Positions 24,420-37,164 of a stretch of DNA of 64,000 nt are shown in pieces (positions within the stretch are counted from its first letter, which is position 1; each line of letters begins with the position of its first letter). Both the position numbers and the translations under genes were made by a program. Under the pieces are notes generated by a model that was not told the DNA's origin, did no database searches, and saw only the letters and a list, made by a program, of their open reading frames with translations. Source of the DNA: Avena insularis (taxonomy: Eukaryota > Streptophyta > Magnoliopsida > Poales > Poaceae); assembly GCA_023614405.1 (NCBI GenBank), contig CM042697.1, positions 298,740,954-298,804,953 of the forward strand, read 5' to 3'.

Positions 24420-25445
24420 CGGGTGATAGTGAATGTCAAGGTCATAGTCCTTGATTAGCTATAGCCATCTCCTTTGCCTCATATTCAGCTCCTTCTGGGT
24501 GAAAATATACTTCAGACTCTTGTGATCCGAAAATATACCCATGAGGTAATGATGCCATGTCTTGAAGTCTAAAACTACGGCTGCTAGTTCGAGGTCATGG
24601 GTAGGGTAATTCTTCTCATGTTGCTTCAGTTGTCCGGATAGATAGGATATGACTTTGCCTTCTTGAATCAACACACATCCAAGACCAACCTTGGATGCGT
24701 CACAATACACATCAAAAGACTTCGTGATATCCGGCATGATCAAGATTGGGGCTGAGATCAATATCTTCTTAAGCTCTTGGAAACATGCTTCACATTTTTC
24801 TGTCCATTCAAACTTCTTATCTTTCTTCAACAATTGGGTCATGGGTCTTGCGATGCTCGAGAATCCTTCTACGAACTTGCGGTAATATCCCGCTAATATG
24901 ACAAATGCACGAACTTGGGTTTGAGTGGTTGGGGCTTGCCATTCTTCAACATCCTTAACCTTGGCGGGGTCAACAGCAATTCCTCCTGCCGACACGATAT
25001 GTACGAGGAATCCTACTTCCTGTAGCCAGAATTCACATTTGCTAAACTTGGCATACAACTGATGCTCCCTAAGGGTTCCAAGGATGGTCCTCAGGTGTAG
25101 CTCATGTTCTTCTTTTGATTTGGAATAGATCAGAATGTCATTGATGAAAACAACGACAAACTTATCCAGGAAGTACATAAAAATCTTATTCACGAGGTTC
25201 ATGAAATAAGCGGGGGCATTGGTTAATCCAAAAGACATGACAATGTACTCATACAGTCCATATCTGGTGGTGAAGGCAGTGTTTGGAATATCCTCTGCCC
25301 GAATCTTGAGTTGATGATAACCAGTTCTAAGATCAATCTTAGAAAACACTTTGGCACCGGTCAACTGGTCAAACAAATCTTCTATCTTTGGCAGTGGGTA
25401 CTTGTTCTTAATGGTGACATTATTCATCTTCCGATAATCTTCCAT
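24420..25445 (-). pseudogene. G2 reverse transcriptase and RNase H, catalytic residue lost
   Basis: The RT contains [13 protein letters not shown] and MSFGLTNAP. The catalytic box that should read Y/F-x-D-D reads FIND (25137-25148), an Asp to Asn change that would abolish polymerase activity. RNase H follows with [20 protein letters not shown] and [11 protein letters not shown], and then reaches a stop near 24459. The beginning of the RT before 25445 is interrupted by stops. Confidence 0.9.
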
Positions 25446-25601
25446 ATTTATTATCTACAAACAAAGCAGGTGATCTCCATGGCGACGCACATGGTTGAAT
25501 CAGTCCTATCTCCAGCATAGCATCCAGTTGCTTCTTCAGCTCCACTAATTTATATGGGTTCGTACTATAAGGTATCTGAGCTATGGGTCCGGTTCTAGGG
25601 A

Positions 25602-26090
25602 TTAGTTCAATATAAACTCGATATCTCGATCTGGGGGCATACCGGGCAAAACATCTGGGAATACGTCGGGGTATTCACAGACTACTCTGACTTGGTCAAT
25701 GGTTGGTTGGTCTAGACTCTTGTTGCACTTGAATTGACAGGGCAAGGTTTCAGATAGATTCTCTACTGATACTCCCGTGGTACTCGTCATAGTTATGGAT
25801 TTCTTCGCATAGTGGATTAATCCTTTATGTTTCGACATCCAATCCATTTCTAGTACTACTTCCAAACCTTTGGTTCCAAGTACTATTAGATTAGCATATA
25901 AATCTACGCCATGGATTCTGATAGGTATGGACTTGCAATTTTGTCTAGCTTTGGTGGTTGAACCAGGTATTTGAACTATCATAACATGCTTCAATTTTTT
26001 TGGTTGAATCTTACTAGTGCATGCAAATTATTATGTAACAAACGAGTGCGATGCTCCAGAATCAAACAACACTCTGCAAGTACTGAATTA
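25602..26090 (-). pseudogene. G2 aspartic protease, with stops
   Basis: The active site [12 protein letters not shown] is encoded on the minus strand at about 26085-26050. It is followed at once by two stop codons, then by the rest of the domain (VDLYANLIVLG, VVLEMDWMSKH) from 25994. The frame runs on into the linker before the RT ([18 protein letters not shown]). Confidence 0.85.
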
Positions 26091-26235
26091 ACAGAAAACA
26101 TACCCAGCACGACATCTGGCGCTTCTTGGGCTTCTCCAACATTCATGTGAAACAGACGGCCACTGCGGTTGAGCGAGTTCCCTGGGGAAAATCTTCTTCC
26201 AGGCTGAACACGACGCTGCTGCTAAGCTGGGGCAT

Positions 26236-27297
26236 TCAGATTGGGGGCTGCTGCAAGCTTCTGGGAGCACTCATTGGAGTAGTGACCCTTGGTTCCACAT
26301 TCATAACAAGTAACCTGATACTTGTCTTTTCCTGCAACAGGCATAGCATTGCTTCTAGTCCTTGGGGCAGTATGGGTGTTGTTGGTGGGGTTGTTGGTGT
26401 TGAACTTGGGAGTGCATGGTTGAAGTTGTTGCTGTGGTTTCCTCCTCCACGGTTGGGATAGTTCGGAAGGGTCATCGGGGGTCTATTGTTTCTTGGGGCA
26501 TATCCTGCACACGGGTTGGGGCGATACTTTGGGGTATGGTGGGTTCCTAGTTGATGCATCATTCGACGCTTGTGGTTCTCATTGGCTTGGTTGATCTTGT
26601 CTTCCATCTGAATGGAAGAATCCACTAAGGCTTCAATGTCAGCAAACGGGATATTGACCAAGACTATCTGCATCTCATCATGCAGACCATTCAAGAAACT
26701 GTCCTTCTTCTTGGCTTCAGTGTCAATCTCATCTGGTGCATACCTAGCTAATGATAGAAATTTGTCATGATACTCAACTGCTGTCATCCTCCCTTGCTTC
26801 AATTCTCTGATTTCATCTCTCATCCTCTTGATTAAACCTGGTGGCACATGGGTTCGGCTAAACATGAGTTTGAATTTAGCCCAAGTCATCATCTGCCCTC
26901 CATTCATGGCTCGAAAGCTATTCCACCACGCTCTTGCATCTCCTGCCAGATAATGGGTGGCAAACAGTACTTTCTCATTGGCCTCCACTCCCGTGACTTC
27001 TAAGTTGTTCTCCACGGCCTGTAGCCAGTCATCAGCATCTAATGGCTCTTCAGACTTACTAAAGATGGGTGGATTGGTATTATGATAGTTCTTGAGCTTG
27101 GATCCATGGTTGTCCTGGTTTCCATGGCCTTGATTGTTATTGGCCATCTGAGCTATGTGTTGAAGGGTGGCTAAGTTGGCTTGACGTTCGGCTCTTTCAG
27201 CTTCACGGTCTGAAACCAACATTTGCAAGATTTGCAGCATCGGGTCCGAGGATGAACTGCTTCCTCCGTGAGGCATCTGAAGATTGAGATAGATCAT
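26236..27297 (-). pseudogene. G2 gag
   Basis: The ATG at 27297 opens a long frame; a second ATG at 27276 (MPHGGSSSSS) is an equally plausible start. An N-terminal helical stretch precedes the gag core (PLDADDWLQAVENNLE, ARAWWNSFR, LARYAPDEIDTEAKK). A frameshift near 26350 moves the CCHC knuckle (CYECGTKGHYSNEC, about 26320-26280) into another frame. It is otherwise long and open, so gag is the best preserved part of G2. Confidence 0.9.
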
Positions 27298-27534
27298 GAG
27301 ACAAGGGGGGAAATTCTAAGGTTCAGGGATTTGTTTTTGAAAAGTTATGAAACCTTGAGTTTTGACTCTGCTTTTGCCAACTAGCAACTTTCTTTTCATT
27401 CATTCATTCATAGCACACAATACAAACACACACACACCACAACAAGGAAACATATGGTTTTAAGAACCATTCTGTGAAACTATGATAAAGTGGGACCGGA
27501 TACAACTCAAACCTACGATAGTGCTCAAGTGTTA

Positions 27535-28319
27535 CTACTCATCAGACTCAGTGTCTTCATCATCATCATCAATGCAGGCGGAGTCATCGTCATCGGTGTG
27601 GAAGTCCATGGCTTGGTCCTCCAGGATGTCATCATCACTCAGGTAGGAGTAGGGATCTCCACGGATGTCTTCCCCTGCATTCTCCCTCTCCTCAAGCTGC
27701 ATGTCCCGCTCGTGGATGGTATCCTCCAAGTCTGTCACCTTATGACGAAGGCGAGCAATAATGTGATCCTTCTTGTCACGCGTAGGGCGAAATGACTTGC
27801 GCTCCCTTGCAAGGATGGCGATGGTTTGGTCCTTGTTGACTGCGATGGCATAATTGTGGTTGGCGTATGCGCGGGTGTTGTCCAACTCCTTCTGATGGTC
27901 ATACAACATGAAGTCAAGATGATCCACATGATTCTTCAGCTATGGGTGGCCTGGTACCTCCAATGGCTGTCCCATAGCATCAAGCCTTGCATAGAACTCA
28001 AAGAGGGTACCCTTGATATGATTGATGCTTTGCCCACACAGAAGGGCAAGAGATTCCTACATAGCCCTGGCGAGTCTGTCCAGCTAGTTGTTCTCTCGTA
28101 AGGTGAACTGGATTCGCTCTGTGTGGGGGCTTCAATCTTCCCTCCAAGACTTGCAACAATCAACCACTGTAATTCTCCTCCTTGTTGATTGTTGAGCTGT
28201 GCTCCAAAGAACTCAGGGTGCGGGCGCTCCAGATGTTCCGAGAGTTGGTCCAATTCATGCTCAAAGATGAGATCTCTTCCGTTTCCCAACTGATATAACT
28301 TGCTATACTTCACTTCCAT
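27535..28319 (-). pseudogene. G2 extra frame upstream of gag: coiled-coil protein with acidic tail
   Basis: Two overlapping minus-strand pieces form one protein of about 260 residues if a frameshift near 28100 and a stop near 27930 are taken into account. The first (from ATG 28319, MEVKYSKLYQLG) contains NNQQGGELQWLIVASLGG. The middle reads LALLCGQSINHIKGTLFEFY. The last part (27927-27535) is charged and helical and ends in an Asp/Glu-rich tail (DDDDSACIDDDDEDTESDE). It lies between the primer site and gag, separate from the polyprotein. I do not recognise a catalytic domain. G1 has no counterpart. Confidence 0.6.
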
Positions 28320-28533
28320 CTATAAGAATGTAGGATGAGTAAGTTATTAGTGTGATCAAGTGTGTCAATTTTTATGTAAGATTTTGCAAGAATTTTGAGG
28401 AACATGAATTTTCTTGAAAGACTCTAAGTGATAAGAATGAGAATTGGTTTTCATAAATACTCACTTCTTTTGTTTTTAAACTAAGTTTTTGATTCAAGCG
28501 TCCATTCTAACTAGGGTCTCCTATGGTCAGGAT

Positions 28534-28546
28534 GGCTCTGATACCA
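28534..28546 (-). other. G2 primer-binding site (initiator Met tRNA)
   Basis: The minus strand reads TGGTATCAGAGCC, three bases from the LTR edge at 28550. It is the same primer class as in G1. Confidence 0.92.
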
Positions 28547-28549
28547 ATT

Positions 28550-29505
28550 TGTCAACACCCGGAATTTTAATCCCAGATGTCTGTTATGCCATACATCGTA
28601 ATCCCAGGATTACCATTTTTGCGAGACATAACAGATTGGTACCATAGTTCATCATCCATTACATACCATAATAAAGGTCTTACAAATAAAGGATCTCAGG
28701 ATCCACTCTTAATACAGTCAACGTAGCAGAATAATATAATAACGGTAGAATGGGCGAAGCTCCATCTTTAGGGTCACAAGCAATGCTGACGATATGATCC
28801 TAGTTGTTGTAGACTTCCTGTTGTCCATCCTCCTGGTAGTCCTCCTCATAGTCTGGCCATAGGAATAGTCAGGCACAAAGCCACGAGTACTCTTTAAGTA
28901 GTCGCAAACTATCACTAACAGGTAAAGAGGTTTCAAGTAGGAATCCTAAGCTCTAGATTGTTTTGCAAAAAGCCAGGTTTATGTCTAGCTCAGTTCAGAA
29001 GTAAAGAAAACTAGTTTAATGTTTTATAAAACCTAAGTGGGAACTTAGTTTTCACTTTCACAACCCTGTTGTGGTCAAGTCAAATTCATGATTCATTGCA
29101 GAAGTCATTTTTAAAACATCTGACTACGGAACAGTATGGCCACTCCAACTATACATAACCACGGACGCGGCTATTCGAATAGTTTGACACTCTGCAAAGG
29201 TGGTACACTTTCACCCCAACATTGGATCATCCGTCAGGAACAATCCTGAATCACCATACTCAGTATGCAGATAATCAATCCTAACCTTTCAATTGCAGAC
29301 CCTAGTATAGGCACCTCCCCTATGAGTTTGGCCTCCCAACCAGGACCATCTGTCATCTTGGGAACTGCACAAGTGGACAATCCTCATGAGGTAGCCTCAG
29401 CTCAAACCTCGGCCACAAGGGAACCCATACTAAGGTATATAAACTTCCATTCAATCCCTACCCAAATTCGGGTATTGTGGTTGTACGGTAATAGTGGAAT
29501 AGTAT
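28550..29505 (-). repeat. G2 5' LTR, first piece
   Basis: It begins TGTCAACACCCGG and matches 18772 onward. It breaks off at 29505, where G3 inserted, and resumes at 46506. Confidence 0.92.
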
Positions 29506-30041
29506 TGTTGGGGATGTGCTATATGGGTATCCTGATAGCATGTATCTTATCCGGATAACCCGGGTGACCCACAGTTGGTAGCATGGCCCATGGCCTGCTG
29601 AGCGGCCCAGTTAGATGGATCTAGAAGGGAGGCCCATGCCGGATAAAGGAAGGCTACGAAGGTGTCACCGAGATACTAGGAGCCTTGGAGTGCAAGACAC
29701 GCTAGACTAGTAATAGACCGTGTAGGACTCTGTAACCTGTCCGGCTACGACTATGCCCTGTAACCCTAGGACCTGGCGATTATATAAGTTGGGCCTATGG
29801 GAGCCTTTAGGGCATAACTTCAGACAACTACACATAACCTCGCATAGCAAACCAATATCTGTAACTCGGCGTATTGCCATTATAGTGATTTATAGCAGGA
29901 GTAGGATTCCGCCACTGTTGTGGGATCTGACCTAGGTAAGTTGTGTTACCTCGTACACGTCAACTGTCCGCCTTCCCCCAAGTCTCTAAACACGCACTGT
30001 GAGGACCCCTGCATGGCGTACTCGTCGGCAAAACCACGACA
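29506..30041 (+). repeat. G3 5' LTR (536 bp)
   Basis: It starts TGTTGGGGATG and ends CACGACA. A TATA-like box, TATATAAG, lies at 29781-29788. Confidence 0.93.
29781..29788 (+). promoter_or_regulatory. TATA box of G3 LTR promoter
   Basis: TATATAAG sits mid-LTR and is conserved in the 3' LTR at 46239-46246. It would place transcription start some 30 bases downstream; this is inferred from position only. Confidence 0.6.
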
Positions 30042-30043
30042 GT

Positions 30044-30061
30044 TGGCGCCCACCGTGGGGC
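30044..30061 (+). other. G3 primer-binding site
   Basis: TGGCGCCCACCGTGGGGC starts two bases after the LTR. It resembles the lysine-tRNA type of primer site, an assignment made from memory. Confidence 0.8.
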
Positions 30062-31748
30062 AAGAGGTGCTTCAGGCTCTTCAGCGGGCGAGGACCAAGA
30101 TCTTCGCGGGAATCAGCGAAACCGTAGCCATCGGTTGCGTTCTCTTATCTGGCAATGTTCCGATCGTCCCTCCCGACGAGTTCTAGATCCCGGCGAAGAC
30201 GAACCCTACGTGGTTTTCGATCGTTCCTATCGGAGACATCCACCTCTTCATTGGCGAACCGACTCGGTCACTAGTTCCCTGGGAGTCGGAGGAGCATCAA
30301 GACCCGCGCGGACCGCCTATGGGCAGGATACGTTCGCGGAAGGATCGATGTTGGATCTCTCTTTGGAGTTTGCCAGCAAATATCGGAAAAATTCAAGGCC
30401 CACCCAAACCGCCCTTGTGCAGGATATCACGATGGATGATCACTGCAAGTCCGTCGGCTTCGTTTGTGCGTCTGGACAGCAGAGATCCAAGTTCGTCGGT
30501 GTGGTTACCATATTCGATCTGGTGCGTTGCGTTCAAAGAGAGGGCAAAAACCCCGCGATTACCTTGCCAGGTGGCTCCGTATTCGAGCCGATCTGGCCCA
30601 CTACCCCAATGATGATGCTATGTATCACTTTGTGGAAGGACTGGACCAGGGAACGCTTCTCCGGCACTCCCCAAGGCGGCAACAAGCTTCAGGACGCCTC
30701 ACCTTAGAAAGCATGGTGAACATCATCAACAGCTACACAGAGGCCGAGGGGGTAGCTCAGGCGGATCTTGCGCTCATTGGCGGAGCGCTGCCGCCTCAGC
30801 AACCGCCGCCACCGCCTCCGGCCGCCATCGCCGCAGTTGCACCACCACCTCTAGTCATCATTGTACTATTGCACCTCCACCCCCCGTCATTGAGGAAGCC
30901 CTGGCACCCTTCGACTCTGTCATTGACGCGCTATACGCTGACTTCAGTGCAGATTCAAAGGAGATAGACTTTAGTCCAGAAGAGCTGGACTCCGCCATGC
31001 ATGAGATGGAGATTACCAGCGCGACGAGCAGGCCAATAACACCGTCTCGTCCCGAGAAGTGTTCGTCACCATCGGGACGGCGATGGGTGAAGATCATCCC
31101 GGACGAGCTCCGCCTACAGCGCTGGACAAGGGGAAGGGACCACTTCTTACCTCCGACAATGATTGCGCAAGGGACATGTCCCCTCTGCCTAACCCAGTGC
31201 AACAGCCGCAAGAACATGGCACCGGCCCGAGCAACAACAACACGGCAAACTTGCCACCTTCGGCATCAATGTCTGCTGCTGCCCAAGTTACTCCAGCTGA
31301 TAGACTGATGTACGGCAATCTCCTCGTCGAGCCCTTGACCGTAGCTCATATCCTAAATGTAACCCAGCTTGACGAGAAGCACCAGCAGCTGCTGGAGGAA
31401 GCACAGGCCAACGCGGAGCAAGGGGCAAAGCTAGATAGAGATCTGGTCAACGCGCAGAAATCCATAGAGAAAGCTAGAGCAATGCAGGCTGAGTACAAGA
31501 CTCTACTGCAGCAGCAGAAGGCCAAGAAAGCTCTGGCTCGCGTCATCAACGATCCTGGCGTGCGACAAAACCTAGGATGGGATCCCCCGAAGCCGACACA
31601 AGCCAAGCCATACATTGAGAGTGAAGGCAGGCAGGTGATGCCCACTCCTCTCCTCAATCTCGCCGTCGCCAAGACCCTTCTGGAGCATGATAGATCGCTT
31701 GAGGCGGTGGACCAGGTCTATGACCTAGTGGCCAAGGCGGTGAAATAG
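30062..31748 (+). pseudogene. G3 gag N-terminal region with a first gag-core-like half and coiled coil
   Basis: Several overlapping frames decode an ancestral gag N-terminus. At about 30575-30700 the reading YLARWLRIRADL followed by FVEGLDQGTLLRH resembles the C-terminal half of a retrotransposon gag core. The same pattern recurs at 32693-32812. A proline-rich stretch (QPPPPPPAA) follows. From 31059 a frame of 229 residues encodes a Ser/Pro-rich linker and a helical, charged coiled coil (LDEKHQQLLEEAQANAEQG). It ends at a stop at 31746-31748. Frameshifts near 30180, 30460, 30900 and 31050 break it. Confidence 0.7.
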
Positions 31749-33288
31749 CAGGAAAAGGCCACCTCTCAGAGGCTTGAGTCTGACCCAGCGTTTTGCCAGT
31801 CTAGCCAGCATAAGCCGCCAAGGGACGGATCTCCTCTTGATGTCGGGTCTCAGACAGGTTCATTAGAACAAAAACGGAGGGTGCGCGCAATAGGAAGGAT
31901 GCCATCCCCATATCTTCCGACCACGGAGGCAAATCCCAACCTCGTCGCCCATCGCCACCGCCCCGCTCCCCCCGACATCGCAAAGAAACCAAGGCTCACC
32001 GTCGAACGGATATGCCTCCACCAAGGCAGAGCGACATCGTCATCCATGATAACGCGGAGCAGACCCGTCATGACGGAGAGCGCAACCAGGGACACAAGAG
32101 CAGGTCGCGCCATGACCCTCCGTGTCCGACAAGCAACCGCGACAAGCGCGAGGCATCGCAGGAGGGTAATAGCAAGAAGTCTAACACACCGCCACCACCG
32201 CCTCCGTCACCACCTAGTAGTCACCATGGCGGAGGAGGCCCGCGTTGTTCATGCAGCCCATCCTCTGTTGAGAAGAAGTAAAGAAACACGGAGCCATACG
32301 ACACACGTTCGCGAATAGACAAGATCCACGAGGCCCGGGAAGGACCATACCTGGGATCACGTTGCTTTGGACCTGCAATACGGTCCACAACTTACCCCAA
32401 AGGTTTCCGGATTGAAAATACCATCAAGCCCTATGACGGCACCGCTAAGCCTGCTACATGGTTGCAGGACTACGGCAACGCGGTGGAGATCACCGGGGGT
32501 AACCCCAATGTTGCCGTCAAGTACCTCCCATTGATGTTGGCAAGCACAGCCCGTCAATGGATTGATGACTTGCCAGAAAAATCCATCTGCAATTGGTTGG
32601 ACATACAAGAAGCGTTCACCAAGAACTTCGATGGTACGTACAAACGTCCCTGCACAGTTGGCGATCAACAATGGTGCATTCAAGAGAGAGACGAGACATC
32701 TCGCGCCTACCTCTCCCGCTGGCTGGATATGAAAAATTCCTGTGCAGGAGTGCAAGCTCAGACCGCCATGGCCGCCTTTATCGATGGGTTGGAAAGGGGC
32801 ACGTTGCTCTGACATAAGCTGAAGAGCTTGCAGGACAATCACCAGCTGGACTTGAATCAGATAATTCAGTTGGCTAGTGAGTTCGCAGGCGCCGCCAACG
32901 ATGCTCGCAGCTCTCTGCCTTGAACGGCTGTTCCAACTCAAACTCGGAGGAATAGCAACACGAAGCGGAAAACCGCTCCAGAAAAAAAGCAGACTCCCGA
33001 CATCGTCTCTATGACCTTCGCAGGACGAGGTGATGGCGGACAACATGGCCGAGGACGGGGAGCTGGTCGTGGACAACAGCGAGGAAGTGAAACAACCTTG
33101 GCAGCGCTCCGCGTTCCCCAAACCTACGAAGAGTACCGCGGTAAGTCGTGCCTCGTACACCTCGATGTCAACGGCAAGGCCACCCATACCAATCGACACT
33201 ACAAGTTCGTCAACGAACTCAAGGAGGACCCGGAGTCCAGCTACAAGCAAAGTCGGAAGAACAGACCGTGAGGCAAGGGCAAGGGGAA
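31749..33288 (+). pseudogene. G3 gag core domain
   Basis: A basic, Arg/His/Pro-rich linker (about 31800-32280) leads into the gag core from about 32380 (FRIENTIKPYDGTAKPATWL). The core includes LASTARQWIDDLPEKS and AFIDGLERGTLL and has a stop at 32810-32812. The frame continues with LDLNQIIQLASEFAGAA. A nucleocapsid-like basic region and an Asn/His-rich segment (VNGKATHTNRHYKFVNEL) follow, and the region is split by S1 at 33289. The opposite-strand frame at 33301-32357 is its shadow. Confidence 0.8.
33284..33288. repeat. S1 left target-site duplication GGGAA
   Basis: GGGAA precedes TGTCACATAAC here and follows CACTACA at 37165-37169, so the insertion boundaries are exact. Confidence 0.9.
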
Positions 33289-36200
33289 TGTCACATAACA
33301 AAATTCTCCTAATTTTGGAATGTGAAACAAATAAATAAGATTGATTGATTGTTTGACTTTGTTGAAAATTCTCAAAGAGAAGAAACTTTTTGAATAGAAA
33401 ATCCTCTCAACCTTGAATTCAAAATCTTATATTCTTTTGTTAAGACCTAAGTAGCCATATAGGCAAAAGGGCATGGATTGATTATGGATTGTAGAATTGG
33501 TGTGCAATATTTCAAAATGAAAATCATGAAGCATTCATATGCATTTCATCCATGCAAAGTTCTCACAAACTAAATCCAAATCCTGGTATCTAAATCCTAT
33601 AGTTGATTCGCCCAAATGTTCCTAAGGGTAATTAAATTGACTTATTAAAACCCACTGTTGTTAAGGTATAAATTATTGATAATTATAGCCTAAAGAGATC
33701 CAATTAATACTACAAAATTTTAGAAACAAAATTGAGCTCATTTGGAGCTAGTATGAAAAAGTTATGGAACAAATACAAACACATAAAGATATGAATAAAA
33801 TAGAATATACAAGGATTTATAAATCTACTACTTCCAAACTAGTAAAAAGATTACAAATATGATCCTACAATGATCTATTCGATTTTAGAAAAATTTAGAA
33901 ACAAGAATCGTGTCATTTGGAGTTCGTATGCAAAAGATATAAGGAAAACAAGTAAATAGAAAAAGAAAAAGAAAAAAAAAGAAAAAAAAACTAATGGGCC
34001 GGCCCACCCGGACCGAGGGGAGCACCACGCAGCCAGCATGTACGTGAGGGATCTCGATCTGAGTGCTTTAAAAACCATGCAAAACAGTTTTCTCAAACCT
34101 ATCTCCATTCAAACTCTCGTAACTTTTTATCTACAACTCCGAATCGACTTCCGTTTGCTTCTACTTGTTCCCTACTCCAAGGCCTATCTCTACACCATCC
34201 TAAATCTTCATATAAACTCGTGGAACCACGGCTGTATGAGTTTCTATTCTCGAAATCCCGAATCTACATATGCCCGAATCTTATTTCGCTTTTTAACCCA
34301 TCTAGACTTCGTCGTTTGCCTTCGGTCAAAAAACGAAAGTTGTAGGGATCGTCGAAATATTTCAATCCCGACAAACCTCACCTATTTTCATCCACCACAG
34401 CCGGAGAATTTCGTATCACAATATTTCAGATCTTACGGTGTAAATCCAAGATGTACTCGCGCTCGTTTCTTCAAATCCAAATTCCTTTGGTGAGAAGGTA
34501 GGAACAATGATTCCCCACAACTTTCATGTTCTGAGTTTTTCAATTTGACCTACGGATTTGTCTCTCTAACATAGATCTATTTCTTGTCTATTCTGAGCCA
34601 AAATCGGGTCAATATCTTCTTCTAGCCACCGGATCGTATCCAGACGGTCGAGATCCAATCAAACCGGTGCGTGCCATGTCGTCATCCCGGTCATCTTCCT
34701 CATCAACGCCACGTCAACGTAAGGTCAACATCTAGTCCCAGTCAGCATGCAAAGTCAACATGTCCAGTCAGCGGAATATTCCGTTCGAATTTAAATTTGC
34801 ATATTATAGATCTAACTTGTAAAATTCATTAGAAATTCATACCATGTCCAAAAATTGCGTATAATATACCAAATTGAAGATAATTTCACGTAGAATCATC
34901 TTATCAGAATAGATCCAACTTTTACTGTAGGTGGTTACTGCAGTAATTTAATTAGTTTTAATGGTCTTTTAGGTTAATAAATTCATAGGATATTATCTGT
35001 AACTCCGAAAAATATGAATAATATATCAAATTGAAGCTACTGTAATGTACTTTAAGAATATCTGGTTGGATCTAGCCTTTGCAGGTTATTTAACCCGTAG
35101 CAATTTTATTAGTTTTAATGGCTTTATAAATCATTAAATTCATAGTAAATTAATTGCTTGTCACAAAAATACAAATGATATACCGATGGAAATCTGGTTC
35201 CATGTAGATCATCAATATGCAATTAGTTCAGCATTTTATTGTAAGGATTTGCCGTGAAGGTTTAAATGGTTTAATAGCCTATTTAGAGTAATAAATTCAT
35301 ATGAAAATAAATACTATTCAGAAAATTACAAATAATATGTCCCTGAAATCACAATTCCGTGGAGATTACAGATATAATTTTAGTTTGATTTTTAGGCAAT
35401 AGAAACTGTATGAATCATTTAAAACCCATTAAACACTATTTAAATCATATAAAAAGATCTATAACTCCCATTAGGGTGAATCCAACGCCTACTGGTTCGT
35501 ATTAACGTCCTCTATCCAGTAAACCCAAGAAACAAATTTAATTCTACAGTTAGAAGAGGCATTACAACAGAACTATTAAAACCCTTATATTGGCAAGTAA
35601 TCATTAATAACAAGTACCCTATTGCATTAAATGAACTCATACATGCATCATATGATATATTAATGTTCATAAAACTAATTATAACAATTGTGTCATGTTA
35701 AATCATCATGCATGTTTTTGATCATCCTTGCTATGTTTGCAATTGTTTTGATTGGAACTACCTTGTCCTCGTATTAGATTGTTCGGAGAGTGCGATTGCT
35801 GCGGAGAAATACAATAAACACCCATATTATCAACATAAGGCAAGTTACACCACTTGTTCATAATTTTGTCCCAGTTTTGATTCTATGCATGTGATCTTCA
35901 AAATTCTGTAGTATGCATGTGTAGGATGTTCTAGTAGAATTTTTCCTTAGTATTATTTTGCAAGTGCGATGATTTTGTAGTATGCCATGAGTAGCTCTAT
36001 ACTTAGGATTTCCATCCTAATAGGTACCCCTGTTTTTGCTAAGTATTGCTTGCTATGCTATATATACAAAGTACCGTTGGGGGGTTCGAAAGACAAAGAA
36101 TTTTTCTAAGTATAAAGGCTCTCTAGAGCAAACTTTCTTCTCAAATCCACTTCAAAATAAAACTAAGTTTTCTTCTGGGCGGAATGGTTGTCGGGTCAAC

Positions 36201-37164
36201 GAGTGTGATTTTGGTGGAGGACGGCCGCCCAGGAATCAAAGAAGTCTGCCATGTTTCAGAATTCAGAAGCTTCCAGTGCAACCACAATACATTATGGGCT
36301 CTGTCTTGGCCTAGTACTTAGTGGGAAACCTCACCTGGGTACCAACATTTGGAGGTTCTTGGCACGGTTGGATCCGGAAGGTAGAGGGGCTACTAAGGGA
36401 AAGCCTCGCCATGGTCTTGTCTGTAAAAGGACTTGATCGTGGATTGTGGGTAAAGTGCACAAACTCTAGAGTATTGCAATCTGATCGATCAGTCGTGTTC
36501 ACGGTAACAGAACAACAATGAGCGTCTGAAGGATGAAGCCTCTGAAGGATCTTCCTCTCTCTTTTCTAAAACAAAGTTTTGAAACCCCATGGCGTCGTAA
36601 TATCGCTAATGGGTGGGAATTTGGGAACTTGGTGTAATATCCAAGTGACGCTTGGTGTAATATCCAAGTGTTTGGTTGTTTGGACACTTGGTAATATCCT
36701 CGTGCCACTCGACCTTATTTTATCTAAGCAAATGTTTACAAAGTAGGACAATCCTCTCTTCTTCTCTCTACTTAAGAAAATTAGCTTTATGCAAATGAAC
36801 TCCAAAGCCTAAACTAGCCTTGCATGTAGAGTTAGTCTTTCCTTCCTTGGTGTAATTTGCCAATACATTCAAAGTATTGACCCAACTTGTTGGCTACACG
36901 TTTCATGTGCAGAATTTCGGAGATCTTTGAAAGGTGCGCTGGGATCGCGGGTCTTCACTCAACCTGCCTGTGGCATTGATGGGACTCCAAGTTGTATTTA
37001 TATCGCTTCTGTTGTAATAATGTAAATTCTGGATTATTCGATTCATGTAATAAAGACTTGTGTTTTACATGATATTTCATCGACTGTGAGTGCTAGCTAT
37101 TGATCCAGGGACTAGCATGTTATTCACAGGGACTTAGGATCTTACTTGATCCGAGGTCACTACA
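33289..37164. mobile_element. S1: solo LTR of about 3.9 kb
   Basis: It starts TGTCACATAAC and ends GGTCACTACA with a perfect GGGAA duplication on both sides. It has no internal repeat, primer site, polypurine tract or pol domain, so it looks like the single LTR left by unequal recombination of a full element. Content is AT-rich with a purine-rich run of A and G at about 33957-33990, and a moderate-GC part near its right end. Open frames inside (for example 34038-34493) show no recognisable domain. Family and orientation are not determined. Confidence 0.8.

Noticed and set aside
32357..33301. 314-residue minus-strand frame
   Set aside because: It is the shadow of the G3 gag core, which is recognisable on the plus strand.
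34038..34493. 151-residue frame in the solo LTR as a captured gene
   Set aside because: It has no recognisable domain and biased composition, and it lies inside an LTR with exact target duplications.
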